In this document: positions 11,702-21,717 of the stretch, piece by piece | Numbering within the stretch: the first letter of the stretch is position 1 | Layout of the letters: each line of letters starts with the position of its first letter | Assembly: GCA_033032865.1 (NCBI GenBank) | Contig: JAWHQI010000505.1 | Span: 677,501 to 741,500, forward strand | Source of the DNA: Dactylorhiza incarnata | Lineage: Eukaryota; Streptophyta; Magnoliopsida; Asparagales; Orchidaceae | Direction: 5' to 3' | DNA length: 64,000 nt | The notes under the pieces: generated by a model | Told to the model about the DNA's origin: nothing | What the model saw: only the letters and a program-made list of their open reading frames with translations | Database searches by the model: none | Program-made: the position numbers and the translations under genes

Positions 11702-12706
11702 TTATGGTTGATTCATCCCTTGATTATTCTTCCAGGAAAAATTTGGATGATTTCGCCACTCGGGGTGATAATGATTGGCAAATCCTGGCGGAATTTGTCT
11801 TGGTTGCCCTCCCACATAATTTGCTTCTTCAGTTATTTGATTTAGTTGTTCAACTGTGAGCGGGGCACTAGTTGTATGGGTTGAGAGTGAATCTAATCTT
11901 TTGTTAATTAAATTGAACTGCGATGCCATCTGAGCGGCCAAAGAAGTGATTTGGTCCACCTGATGGACTCCCGCTGGATTACAATTAGTTTGCCTCTCAT
12001 ATGCTTGATAATTATTAGATGTTAAGTCTTCTAAAATAGCATACGCGTCTTCAGGATACTTTTTCATTAATGAGCCCCCAACGGCTCCATCGACTAAAAT
12101 CATGGTTGCAGTTTGCAGCCTATTGTAAAATGTGGACACTTGCTGGTGCTGGTGCAACCCATGATGAGGACATTTTCTCAACAGCTCTTTAAAATGTTCC
12201 CATGCGTCGTAAAGAGTTTCCCCGTTACCTTGTAAAAATGTTGTAATATCCCTTTTCAGTTTTGCAGTCTTAGAGGCTGGAAAATATTTGTTCAGGAACC
12301 TATTGACCAGTTCATCCCATGTGGTGATACACTCATGTGGTAACGAGTCTAACCAATCCTTAGCTCTACCCTCTAAGGAGAACGGAAATGCTCTCAACAG
12401 GATTGCATCTTCCGATGCTCCATTGAACTTAAACATATCGCAAATTGCTAAGAAGGTTCGTAAGTGGGAATTTGCATCTTCATGTCCTAGACCTCCAAAC
12501 TTATTGTTTTGCACTTGTTGCATAATTAGTGGGTCCATTTTAAAATTGTTAGCAACAATTGCTGGTCGAGCAATGTTGAAGTGCAACCCTCCCCTTAGAG
12601 GTGTGTTATAATCGTGACAAGTCATACGTGGTGGTGCTGGCGGTTGGGCATTTTGATCAACCTGACCATCATTATTATTAGCATTATTTGGCTCAGGATG
12701 ATTCAT
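11702..12706 (-). CDS. Athila gag polyprotein (ORF open, 334 aa)
   Basis: The ORF begins MNHPEPNNANNNDG and carries the retrotransposon gag capsid domain at about residues 75-185 (HLRTFLAICDMFKF, LRAFPFSLEGRAKDWLDSLP, TWDELVNRFLNKYFP). This domain packs element RNA into virus-like particles in the cytoplasm. A proline-rich N-terminus and an asparagine-rich end flank it. No CCHC knuckle is seen within this frame. The ORF itself is uninterrupted, but the element's pol is broken, so it could only act in trans. The start is the first ATG after the primer-binding site. Confidence 0.88.
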   Translation of the reverse strand: MNHPEPNNANNNDGQVDQNAQPPAPPRMTCHDYNTPLRGGLHFNIARPAIVANNFKMDPLIMQQVQNNKFGGLGHEDANSHLRTFLAICDMFKFNGASEDAILLRAFPFSLEGRAKDWLDSLPHECITTWDELVNRFLNKYFPASKTAKLKRDITTFLQGNGETLYDAWEHFKELLRKCPHHGLHQHQQVSTFYNRLQTATMILVDGAVGGSLMKKYPEDAYAILEDLTSNNYQAYERQTNCNPAGVHQVDQITSLAAQMASQFNLINKRLDSLSTHTTSAPLTVEQLNQITEEANYVGGQPRQIPPGFANHYHPEWRNHPNFSWKNNQGMNQP

Positions 12707-12939
12707 CGCAGGATGAATAATGTTAACGGTCCTAAAGTCTCACCTGTTTCGTCTACAGGTACGCTCAATTTTAGAATTCAATGGCAATAGTTCTACTTGC
12801 CTATATCTGGACATACACCGACCAGTATTCAAATAGACAAATAAATTAAAACAAATAACACGAACAAACAAATGCTTGATCTCTAAGCACTAAGGTTTCA
12901 CAAATATTGTGAGAAATAAAACACTAAATTAGCGCGCCT

Positions 12940-12956
12940 CCCCGGCAACGGCGCCA
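12940..12956 (-). other. Athila primer-binding site, tRNA-Asp
   Basis: The plus strand reads CCCCGGCAACGGCGCCA, which is the 3' end of plant tRNA-Asp including CCA. The minus strand is therefore the complementary primer-binding site, six bases from the 5' LTR. tRNA-Asp priming is known for Athila-lineage elements. Confidence 0.9.
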
Positions 12957-12962
12957 AAAACT

Positions 12963-14332
12963 TGATACGCCCGTGATAGGTGTATATAAATATGCAAGTG
13001 CACGTGTCGTACAAGTAATAAAATGATGAGAAAGTGATCGTTCCCACGAGGAAGTGCTTAACTTAGCGCTCACAAATATTAATTTTGTTTTTTCTCTAAA
13101 TTCAAGCAAGTAATAATGATTGGTAGAGAAACGTAAATAGTGCAAAATAAAACAACTACAATTCTAGTTACGGTTACTTAAATTACTTTAACTTCACTTG
13201 GAAAGATAGTCTCACATGTGATTTTCCCTTGCTATGAAGATAACTAATAAAAATGATAATTCATGAAGTATTAATGATTCTCTTGCAACGATTCTAAATT
13301 GGATAACTTTATCTCTCGATCTCCATTATCCGTTTATTTCAAATCCTCTAGTCATCTCCAACTTAGATGAAATTAAAATAACATGAAGTGCTAGAATCAC
13401 GGTTGCTAATTCAAGAGGAGATCTCTCTCTCTCTTGGAATTATATTAAGATTTATGATGCACTTTCAACGCTCCTCTCTCGAATCTCGCGATGAAGTATT
13501 AATACGGAAGTTTGGTTAAAAACTACACGACTCCTCTCTCGAATATCGCCGTGTGAATAAACGTTCATCTAGCCCGACTCATCTCTCGAATTTTTGCCAT
13601 GCACTTTAAAGATGAAACATAAACCAAAATCCCAAGAATAGATCATAAACTTAATAAAGATCACATCAATACATTCACAAATTATAAATGAAAATCAAAT
13701 CATCATCACAACTAAGGTACTCCACACATGCAAGACTTAGGAATTTAGTTCATGAATGAAGAGAGAAACCACAAATCAAAGTAGAACTTACTAGACATGA
13801 TTCCAGAAATCAAAACGATGTAGGAATGTTTTTAGGTTCAGATCTATCTCCTTAGTGCTGGACCGAGTCTCCTTCCCCAAGCCCTAGCCGAAATTCCCCT
13901 TGAAGAAGAAGAAGACCTCCCTCTTTTGTTCTCTCCTCTTCTTTCCAAGTTCTCTCCAAGAAAATCCCCCCTTAGTGATGTAATTTCGTGCTCTTAACTT
14001 CCATTCCAAATCTGAAGGGATGCCTCCTTTGGAAATACACGTAGGCGCCTCTTTTAAAATTCAAAATCTGAATTTCGCCGCTACGTTGCAACCTGCTAAT
14101 TTTTGGCGTTGCAACCTAAATTCTGCATCAGCAATAAATGATCCATTGCTTCCCCAACTTGAATCCTTTGACCAATCTTAGATAGAAAACCATGGAAAAT
14201 GACCGAAATCAGTCCAATATTGATTAATAAGATATTTAAACATATTTACTATAATTGGGGATTATTTTCCTCTTTTTAATGAAAATTAGAATTAAATAAG
14301 TAGGAAAATAACTTCCTTTTGGGAAGTTATCA
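12963..14332 (-). repeat. Athila 5' LTR
   Basis: It is 1370 bp, paired with 4033-5404, starts TGATACGC and ends TTATCA on the plus strand. In minus-strand orientation it precedes the tRNA-Asp primer site. The outer flank ATGCC (14333-14337) is the TSD partner of ATGTC at 4028-4032. Confidence 0.93.
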
Positions 14333-14857
14333 ATGCCCAACTAAGGAGCACATGGATGCAGCGAAGCGAGTTCTAAGATACATAAAAGGCACATTGACCC
14401 ACGACATCTTCTTCACCAAGGACCTCAACCCAACTCTTACAGGCTATTGGGATTCAGATTGGGGAGGTTCCCTCGACGACAGGAAGAGCACAGAGGGCTA
14501 TGTATTCTTCAATGACTCAAATCCCATTTCATGGAGATCAAGGAAGCAACAGAGCATCGCACTTTCGACTACTGAAGCAGAATATATGACGATAAACTCA
14601 GCCATATGCGAAGGACTCTGGTTAAAGAGAATGATAAAAGAAATCGCAGAGGATAAATTGGAGCCGATAACCTTGAAGTGCGACAATACCTCTGCAATAG
14701 CCCTATCCAAGAACTCAGTTTTTCACAATCAAAGCAAGCATATAGAAATAAAGTACAATTTTATCATAGAGAAGTTAGAAGAAGGAGATGCAGCGCTGGA
14801 GTATTGCGTAACTCAAAACCAGCTCGCCGACGTTTTCACCAAATCACTATCCCGATA
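14333..14857 (+). pseudogene. Copia-1 RNase H (continues the RT at 4032)
   Basis: The frame reads KEHMDAAKRVLRYIKGT, TGYWDSDWGGSLDDRKST, ISWRSRKQQSIALSTTEAEY, TLKCDNTSAIALSKN, KHIEIKYNFI and ADVFTKSLSR, ending at TAG. This is the complete copia-type RNase H plus C-terminal tail with its catalytic acidic residues (the D of YWDSDWGG, the E of TEAEY, the D of CDNTSA). It joins the RT frame that stops at the Athila insertion. Without its 5' half the element is dead. Confidence 0.88.
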
Positions 14858-14916
14858 GCGTTTTTGAGAACTCAAAGACCTAATAAAAGCGAAAGCCCCG
14901 CAGGGTTCAAGGGGGA

Positions 14917-15183
14917 TATTGGAGATTGAACCGGCAGCCGCATCCCGGCCTAGCCATCAGCACCTGTATTAAATAAAACCAAGTGTAACTGTATCAGGAA
15001 TTCTAAGAGATCTATGCTTTGGAAATTACCTATTTATTTATTCTCAGCATTAATGACAATGTTCTGTATTCCCTCCTCTGCATCTATAAAATGTCTGTAT
15101 TTTGATTATATCTATATGAATGAAATATCAATGTTCCACTGCCCGTCTTCTTCCCTGTTTTTCTACTATCCTGTTATAATACA
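14917..15183 (+). repeat. Probable Copia-1 3' LTR
   Basis: A polypurine tract AAGGGGGA (14909-14916) is followed by TATTGGAGATTGAACC. This start resembles that of the Copia-2 LTR (TATGGAGAATG) and may also be a non-TG type. No 5' copy exists in the window, so the 3' edge near 15183 is only an estimate from a run ending AATACA. Confidence 0.5.
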
Positions 15184-15339
15184 CAAGATGAGTTTAGGAT
15201 GTTATTTCTTAGACATATGTGATTTCTCCCTGGAGGCTCCAATTTTTTCTCCAAGGCACGCGCCTTGAATGTTTCACAGATGGAAGAGGTTTTATAGAAC
15301 CTTAAAACTAAATTCATTTATATATATATATAAACTAAT

Positions 15340-15448
15340 GGCAGGATCCGAATCAAATATTTCAACATGGCTATGAATGATGCGGTGTGTGAAGGCATTT
15401 GTTTAAATCGAATGTTAGAAGAATTAGGAGAGGGGGAGGAAAAGTTTT
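15340..15448 (+). pseudogene. Older copia RNase H relic, left part
   Basis: The frame AMNDAVCEGI, LNRMLEELGEGEEKVF matches the copia RNase H segment that normally follows TEAEYMAL. It breaks off at the Copia-2 insertion and continues at 20329. The rest of the element is not recognised. Its last five bases GTTTT form the Copia-2 TSD. Confidence 0.65.
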
Positions 15449-15829
15449 TATGGAGAATGTAATCCTGTCAGCCTAAAGCCCATACCTCCTGTGCCTTCAG
15501 TTAATACCTGCAATCAACAAGAAGCTCCAGTCAAGATCACAATGTCGGAAGACAAAGAAGAAGAAGAGAAGAGCATCGAGCCCTGAGCTAGCGGCTTATG
15601 ATTTTGGGCTGGTGCTGTACCTGTAGCGTGTATCTTTATATTATGTTTTATTGTGTTCTGCCTCTTTTGCCCCCAGCTCTCTCCTTTATATATATTTTGT
15701 GCTCTAATTGTAAGTGGTATGAGAGTTTGGGGGAAGTACCTTGTAGCAAGTTGTAACTCTAGCTTTTGTGTTATGAAATTATGGTAGTACCGCCTACCTT
15801 CCCCACCTTGTTCCTTTTGTTTTCCTTTA
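15449..15829 (+). repeat. Copia-2 5' LTR
   Basis: It is 381 bp, with U3 signals including TATATATATT near 15695. It is followed without a gap by TGGTATCAGAGC. It carries a short coding-like stretch that in the 3' copy extends the polyprotein. Confidence 0.92.
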
Positions 15830-15841
15830 TGGTATCAGAGC
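15830..15841 (+). other. Copia-2 primer-binding site, tRNA-iMet
   Basis: TGGTATCAGAGC is the complement of the initiator-Met tRNA 3' end, the standard plant copia primer site. It is immediately adjacent to the LTR. Confidence 0.93.
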
Positions 15842-15941
15842 GAGGTTCTATCCACCATCAGTGGTTAGGATTCTTTGGCATTTATCTATTCTAAAACAAA
15901 AATTCCTTCCCTGCCATCTTTCTTTTCCTAAACCTCATCAT

Positions 15942-16455
15942 ATGGCTTCATCTAGTACCCTGCCCCAAAATTTCCAATATTCCCCAAGTGGAGTTCTGAT
16001 TTTTGAGGGAGAATCATATGAAATCTGGCATGTCCAAATGAGAACTTTGTTCATCTCACAAGGATTGTGGGACTTGCTCTAAAATGGTTATGACAAACCC
16101 ACTGACACCAATCCTCTCACTGCCTGGGAGCCTGCCAAAGCTAAGGAGTATGCAGAAACTATAAAAGAGATGCTAAAGCCCTTTTATACATCCAGCAAGG
16201 AGTTGCAAGGAGTATCTTTCCAAGAATCATGGGAGCTATCACAGCAAAGGAGGCATGGGATTCCTTAAAAAATGACTTTCAAGGCTCAATTAAGGTAATC
16301 TCCATGAAACTCCAAAATCTATGGCAAGAGTTTGACACCTTGAATATGAAGGAAGATGAGAGTGCTCACTCCTACTTCTCAAGAATATCCTCTCTTACTA
16401 ATCAAATTAAGAGCTATGGTGATGTTATAGAAGAAAAAAAATACTTCTTAAAATC
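15942..16455 (+). pseudogene. Copia-2 gag N-terminal part (broken)
   Basis: The start MASSSTLPQN corresponds to the gag start of Copia-5. The capsid-like region continues (GVLIFEGESYEIWHVQMRTLF, ITAKEAWDSLKNDF, YFSRISSLTNQIKSYG). Breaks: an in-frame TAA at 16080-16082, a frameshift in the following 120 bp, and a frameshift at an A8 run at 16434-16441. The gag then continues in the frame starting at 16456. Confidence 0.85.
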
Positions 16456-17697
16456 TTGAAAACTCTCTCTCAAAGATATGCCTTTGTGGTTGCCATAGAA
16501 GAAGCCAAGGATATCAACATCCTAACTCTTCCAGACTTATTAGCCTCTCTTCAATCTCATGAAGATAGACTCAAGAGATATGAACATCAATCTCTTGAAC
16601 AAGCCTTCCAAAGTAAAGCCTACATCAAAACTCCAAGTAAATCAGAAAGTGAAGCTAAGGCAAATGAAAGATCAAGACAACTATATTGCATTTTATGCAA
16701 AAGAAATAATCATGAGGCACATGACTGTTTCTATAAATGTAAAAGGTGTAAGAACCCAACCCACCTAAACAAAGATTGCTGGTCAAAGCACAAACCCGAG
16801 TACAGACCCAAGGAAGAAGCTCACTATAGTGAACAAGATGATGAGGACCTAGTTTTCTACTCCTGTAATGGCAATGGAGAAGCTGTGAGTGATATTTGGT
16901 ATTTAGATAGTGTTTGCTCCAACCACATGACAAATAATAAACAGGCCTTTATTTACTTAAATGAAGACTTGAAATCTCATGTTGTGTTTGGGGATGGATC
17001 CACCAAAACTATACGAGGAAAAAGCACCATTGCTGTAAAAACTAAAAACGGTCAATACAAGCACATAGCTGAAGTCCAGTATGTACCTGAACTAGCCCAA
17101 AACTTACTTAGTGTAGGGCAGTTAGTTAAAAAGGGGTATAGACTGATATTTGATAACCTTCAATGTGTTATAATGGATAAGAACTCATCTTTTATTCTTG
17201 CCAAGATCAAAATGACCAACAACAAAGTCTTCCCCTTAAATCTTTGTCAAGGAGAAAAGAGTATGCGGGCTATAGAAATATCTGAAACCAAGAAATGGCA
17301 TCAAAGATATGGGCACTTAAATCTACAAGAACTTCAAAGCAAAAATCTAGTTTATGGGCTTCCAAAAATTGGAAAACTTGTGAACATCTGTGAAAAGTGT
17401 GCCTTATGCAAAATCCATAAGCTACCTCACCCCACCTCCTCCACAAAAAAAACTTCTGCCCCTCTAGATCTCGTCTATGCTGACATTTGGGGACCCTCAA
17501 GGACTCTTTCTATTTCAGGAAAAGCATACTACTTACTCATAGTAGATGACTTTTCCAGAATGATGTGGATCTACATCTTAAACAATAAATCTGATGCCTT
17601 TCAAAAGTTTAAAACTTTCAAAAATCAAGTAGAAAGAGAGACAAGCTTAAAAGTGAAATCCTTAAGAACTGATAGGGGGAGAGTTCCTAAGCAATGA
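16456..17697 (+). pseudogene. Copia-2 gag C-terminus, protease and integrase core
   Basis: It begins with the end of the gag capsid domain (TLSQRYAFVVAIEE). Two tandem CCHC knuckles follow (CILCKRNNHEAHDC and CKRCKNPTHLNKDC), then the protease (WYLDSVCSNHMT, in which valine replaces the glycine after the catalytic DS). The GAG-pre-integrase HHCC region (HQRYGHLN, CEKCALCKIHK) and the integrase core (VYADIWGPSR, LRTDRG) come next. The frame is lost at a G5 run at 17675-17679, two bases short of the usual DRGGEF coding sequence. The protein would be cut in the middle of the integrase. Confidence 0.87.
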
Positions 17698-19243
17698 GTT
17701 CAATAGCTACTGTCAAGAACAAGGGATTAGAAGGGAGTTAACAGTTAAAAGTACTCCTCAACAAAATGCTATTGCTGAGAGAAGAAATAGAACCATCATT
17801 GAAATGTCACGGTGCATGCTATATGATAAGGGGCTACCAAAATCCTACTGGGCTGAAGCTGCAAGCACAGCTGTCTATCTGCTAAACAGGGCACCCTGCA
17901 GGGCCCTTTCTCACTCCACCCCAATTGAAGCATGGACTGGAATCAAACCCTCTGTTGAGCATCTAAAAACTTTTGGTAGCATAGCTTTCAGCTTAGAGAA
18001 TAAAAAGGGGAGAGATAAGTTAGATGAGAAAGGAGAAAAGGGAATCTTTCTGGGCTATAGTGATACCTCAAAAGCATACCGGGTTTACAATCCTCTTACC
18101 AAAAAACTGTTAATTACCAGGGATGTCATCATTGATGAGAACAACCAATGGAATTGGGAAATGGCTCGGGATCAGAATCCACTGCTGGCGGTTACAGCTG
18201 ATCCAGACTATTGTGAGGATCAGCTGCCATCCATTCCGGAAGAAGAAATTCCTCATAACTCTCCTCAAGAAAATCTTCATAACTCTCCTATGAAGCTTGA
18301 AATTAACAGTCAAGATTCATCATCTCCCTCATCACCTAAGAAGTATCGTCTGATTTTTGATATTTACCAGAACTGTCAGTTTGCCCTCTTTGCTTCTAAA
18401 CCCACTACCTTCAGAGAGGCTGTCAATGATTCCAACTGGAAGGCTGCCATGGATACTGAAATTCAGATGATTGTCAAGAATGACACTTGGGAACTTACCA
18501 ACCTGCCAACTCATAAGAAAGCAATAGGTGTGAAATGGCTATACAAAATTAAATACGATGAACATGGAGAAATATCAAAATATAAAGCTAGGCTTGTTGC
18601 TAAGGGCTATGCTCAGAAAGCTGGAATAGACTACTTCGATATATTTGCTCCAGTTGCCCGTTTTGAATCCATCAGAGTTCTCATTGCCTTTGCCACTCAA
18701 AACAATCTTAAGATCTTTCAAATGGACATAAAATCTGCTTTCCTGAATGGTGAAATTCAGGAAGAAATCTATGTAAGCCAACCTGAAGGATACATTCTGC
18801 CAGGAGAAGTGGCTAAAGTCTACAAACTTAAAAAAGTTTTGTATGGGCTCAAGCAGGCACCACGAGCCTGGAACACCAAAATTGATTCTCATCTTCACAA
18901 AATTGGCTTCACAAGGAATGTTAGTGAACCCACCATTTGCACAAAGAAGGAAGAAGGTAATAAATTTATTATAGTATGCCTATATGTAGATGACCTTCTT
19001 GTGACAGGAAATTCCTATGCTTCAATCAACAAATTTCGTGGTCACATGAACTCAGAATTTGAAATGACTGATCTTGGTATGTCCAAATATTTCCTGGGGC
19101 TTCAAATTTCTCAAGAAGAAGGCTGCACCTGCATTTCTCAAAGCAAATACGCAGAGGACGTCCTAACCCGCACCAAAATGCTCAATTCCAAACCTTGTAG
19201 CACTCCTATGGTCACTGGGGAGAAGTTAAAAAAAAATAGATGA
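17698..19243 (+). pseudogene. Copia-2 integrase end and reverse transcriptase
   Basis: Past the G-run the integrase resumes with its catalytic glutamate region (RRNRTIIEMSRCML) and passes a linker. The RT follows (NDTWELTNLP, GVKWLYKIKY, QMDIKSAFLNGE, LYGLKQAPRAW, CLYVDDLLVTG) with an intact YVDD. A frameshift at an A9 run (19228-19236) ends it just before RNase H. Confidence 0.87.
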
Positions 19244-20078
19244 TGCCGAGAAAGCAAATCCAGAAGAATACAGGAGCATTGTTGGGTCCCTTATATATCT
19301 TACTAATACCCGCCCCGATATTGAATATGCGGTAAGTATTGTTTCCAGATATATGCAGGAACCCTCCATCAAACACTTAGCAGCTGTGAAAAGGATTCTC
19401 AGTTACATCAACGGGACTCAAATCTATGGTCTCTGCTACACTAAAGAAGACTGCAATGTTCTCACGGGATATTCAGATAGTGATTGGGGAGGATGTGAAG
19501 ATGATCGGAAAAGCACCTCTGGATTTGTAATTTTTATGGGCACAAAACCAATTTCCTGGAGCACCAGAAAACAAAGAACTGTGGCCCTCTCATCTACTGA
19601 AGCCGAATACACCGCCCTTGGTGAAAGTGTCAAAGAGATTCTATGGTTAAGAAGTTTATTAGGAGAAATGCTAACGGAAGTAAAAGAACCAACTGAAATC
19701 AAGCTCGACAATTCCTCTGCCATTGCCCTAGCTTACAATCCAGTGTTTCACAAGAGGTCAAAACACCTGGACTTAAAGCTCCATTTCATCAGGGATCATG
19801 TTAGTAAGGAAGAAATCTGCATCAATCACTGCAGATCTGAGGATCAAGCCGCGGATATTTTTACCAAGCCATTAAAAAGCGATAGCTTTGAACGACACCG
19901 ACAATCGTTAATCAAACCTACTTCCAGGATTACGGGAGGATATGGAGAATGTAATCCTGTCAGCCTAAAGCCTATACCTCCTGTGCCTTCAGTTAATACC
20001 TGCAATCAACAAGAAGCTCCAGTCAAGATCACAATGTCGGAAGACAAAGAAGAAGAAGAGAAGAGCATCGAGCCCTGA
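19244..20078 (+). pseudogene. Copia-2 RNase H, reading into the 3' LTR
   Basis: The frame reads HLAAVKRILSYINGT, TGYSDSDWGGCEDDRKST, ALSSTEAEYTALGE, EIKLDNSSAIALAYN, KHLDLKLHFIRDHV and [12 protein letters not shown], a complete copia RNase H. It does not stop at the polypurine tract but runs about 45 codons into the 3' LTR, ending in an acidic tail (KEEEEKSIEP). The LTR segment is therefore under coding as well as cis-acting constraint, if the extension is real. It is separated from the RT by the A9 frameshift. Confidence 0.85.
19929..19940 (+). other. Copia-2 polypurine tract
   Basis: The purine-rich run (ACGGGAGGA at its end) abuts the TATGGAG start of the 3' LTR and supports the proposed non-canonical edge. 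Confidence 0.7.
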
Positions 20079-20323
20079 GCCAGCGGCTTATGACTTTGGG
20101 TTGGTGCTGTACCTGTAGCGTGTATCTTTATATTATGTTTTATTGTGTTCTGCCTCTTTTGCCGCCCCAGCTCTCTCCTTTATATATATTTTGTGCTCTA
20201 ATTGTAAGTGGTATGAGAGTTTGGGGGAAGTACCTTGTAGCAAGTTGTAACTCTAGCTTTTGTGTTATGAAATTGTGGTAGTACCGCCTACCTTCCCCAC
20301 CTTGTTCCTTTTGTTTTCCTTTA
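19941..20323 (+). repeat. Copia-2 3' LTR
   Basis: It is 383 bp and paired with 15449-15829. Differences seen are five single-base changes and a 2-bp insertion in GCCGCCCCAG. The right TSD copy GTTTT follows at 20324-20328. Confidence 0.92.
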
Positions 20324-20328
20324 GTTTT

Positions 20329-20640
20329 TTCTGCTTAGAAGCGACAGCATGCACCTCTGCAATATCGCTTAATCCAAAAATCCAATGTTTCGTGGTAAGA
20401 GCAAGCATATCGAAATACGTCACCATTTTATCCGCGAGAAAGTCGAACGGGGAGAAGTAATATTGATCGAGTATTGCCCTACTGAAGAACAACCTGCAGA
20501 TTTACTCACAAAGCCACTGAGCACCTCCAATCTTAGGGCCAAGATGAAACTGAGTATTGCCCTACTGAAAATATCGTATACTATGTTGCTGCAATATATA
20601 TATATATATATACTGTGAAGTGGTGCATAATTAAGTTGTG
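20329..20640 (+). pseudogene. Older copia RNase H relic, right part
   Basis: It continues the frame interrupted at 15448 and reads [38 protein letters not shown], the end of copia RNase H. An in-frame stop lies before SKNPMF. It runs out in an AT dinucleotide run near 20600. No LTR of this relic was recognised. Confidence 0.7.
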
Positions 20641-20762
20641 AACATACATAGTATTGACTGTCGCTAATTAAGCTAGAAATATATTCATTAATTACTATGC
20701 ATTAAAATGCGCGCGTGATAGATATTTTCTCCAACAAATTTGTACAGATAGATTTATTTACA

Positions 20763-20780
20763 TCTATACTACTATATAAG
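20763..20780 (+). mobile_element. Possible Helitron 5' terminus
   Basis: TCTATACTACTATATAAG begins with TC and matches the loose consensus of plant Helitron 5' ends, which insert between A and T. The preceding base is A (20762). I found no convincing CTRR end with a hairpin downstream before Copia-5, so the element extent is unknown. Confidence 0.35.
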
Positions 20781-21170
20781 AAAATAGGCTTATCGGTGTA
20801 ATGCCCTGCCAATCAATACCCACCGTCCGATCTAACAATGAAATTTCTCTATTTAAACCCAGCCGTCCGATCTGATTTCATCACAACATCTCAGCCGTTC
20901 GATCAACCTGAAACGTTGATTCAATCTGCACCGTCCATTTTTTCCCTAGGTCTCCTAAACCTACCTTGATAGGGTGTCTTAAACCTATAAATTTTATAGG
21001 ACCCCTACCTTACAAAGTGAAATTACTATCTTACCCCCAATATTTTGAAAAAAAAAAGTTTGCGGGCGGGGCAGGCCTGTGGGCCCCGCTTATTACAGTT
21101 ATAGGGTCTTGAGCGGGGTTTAAACTGTTTTTTAATTTAAAAATTATAAATTTTTTAAAGATTGCGGCCA

Positions 21171-21233
21171 CCCGGGATCAAAGTGGCGACCTCCCATACA
21201 TGAATGAAAACCTTTATCACTATGCCTACAAAG
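21171..21233 (-). repeat. Degenerate tRNA-derived sequence (SINE-like head)
   Basis: On the minus strand TAGGCATAGTGATAAAGG resembles a polymerase III A box and GGTCGCCACTTTGATCCC a decayed B box, about 30 bp apart as in tRNAs. No acceptor-stem pairing or intact anticodon arm is evident, so this is a relic or a SINE head rather than a tRNA gene. Confidence 0.4.
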
Positions 21234-21589
21234 GAGATGTGAAGATCCCAGAACTATTTTATACATATAATAATAAATTGATATACATATTATGCCCCAT
21301 GGGTTATGTTTTTTGCAAATTTTTTATATAGCATTAATTTTTTTTCTTTCTAATATTTATATATATATATATAACGATTAAACCGGTTGGACCGATTCGA
21401 CCTTGAACCTCTCCCTCTGCCGGTTCGATGCCCGATCCGATTTTCAAAACCTTGATATTATTATTTTTTAAAACATTTAAAAAAAACTTACTTTTTTTTA
21501 AAAAACACATTTAGAAATCACATCATCCGTGAATTCATTTTCTTTAAAATGAATTTAAATTTATTAATTAAATTAATCATTATTAATTA

Positions 21590-21717
21590 TGAGTCGGGCA
21601 CCCCGAAGCCCGTCGGGCGCCCCCATGCCCGCCGGTGCGGGCGAAGCCCGCCGTGGGGGCGGGCGAAGCCCGCCGCTGCTGGCCGGGTACTGTCGCGCGG
21701 GGCACGGGGGGCCCCCC
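21590..21717. repeat. GC-rich hairpin cluster
   Basis: An abrupt change from AT-rich to GC-rich sequence. GCGGGCGAAGCCCGC occurs twice (stem GCGGGC, loop GAA), with related GGGCACCCCGAAGCCCG and CCGCCGGTGCGGG nearby. The cluster ends in the C-run that became the Copia-5 TSD. Confidence 0.7.

Larger units (their letters stand above)
4033..14332 (-). mobile_element. Athila-type Ty3/gypsy LTR retrotransposon, complete ends
   Basis: Two LTRs of about 1.37 kb (4033-5404 and 12963-14332) begin TGATACGC on the plus strand and end GAAGTTATCA. Transcription would run on the minus strand: 5' LTR at 12963-14332, primer-binding site, gag (12706-11702), protease-RT-RNase H-integrase (about 11592-7455), a 2 kb non-coding tail, polypurine tract and 3' LTR. 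The order RT-RH-INT is gypsy. The phrases HCKAIALRSG, CDLGASINLMP and ISDSRWVSPVQCVPKKGG match the plant Athila lineage. The TSD has one mismatch (ATGTC/ATGCC). Coding breaks show it is not autonomous now. No env-like ORF is seen in the tail. Confidence 0.93.
2758..15183 (+). mobile_element. Copia-1: truncated Ty1/copia element hosting the Athila insertion
   Basis: Two blocks read as one copia pol. Block 2758-4032 holds the end of the integrase-RT linker and the reverse transcriptase. Block 14333-14857 resumes exactly where the first stops, at the RNase H region, and is followed by a polypurine tract and a probable 3' LTR. The 10.3 kb Athila element lies between them, flanked by ATGTC at 4028-4032 and ATGCC at 14333-14337. 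Everything upstream of the integrase C-terminus, including the 5' LTR, gag and protease, is missing. The protein most resembles Copia-5 in this window. Confidence 0.8.
15449..20323 (+). mobile_element. Copia-2: Ty1/copia element with TA...TA LTR ends
   Basis: LTRs at 15449-15829 and 19941-20323 differ by about five substitutions and one 2-bp indel. The TSD is GTTTT on both sides (15444-15448, 20324-20328). With that TSD the LTR edges are TATGGAG...CCTTTA, a TA...TA type rather than TG...CA. The PBS for tRNA-iMet begins directly after the 5' LTR, and a purine run ends directly before the 3' LTR, which both support these edges. The internal region holds gag, protease, integrase, RT and RNase H in copia order, with four or more breaks. 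Confidence 0.92.
20641..21589. other. Non-coding stretch between copia relic and Copia-5
   Basis: No gene is seen. It holds a Helitron-like 5' motif at 20763, four copies of a (C)CGTCCGATC-type decamer at 20822-20940, a tRNA-like relic at 21171-21233, and AT-rich filler. A phrase rich in CCGGTT and GGACCG near 21380 resembles a common plant low-complexity repeat. Confidence 0.5.

Noticed and set aside
21171..21233. A tRNA gene on the minus strand
   Set aside because: A and B box-like parts are degenerate and no acceptor stem or anticodon loop could be folded.
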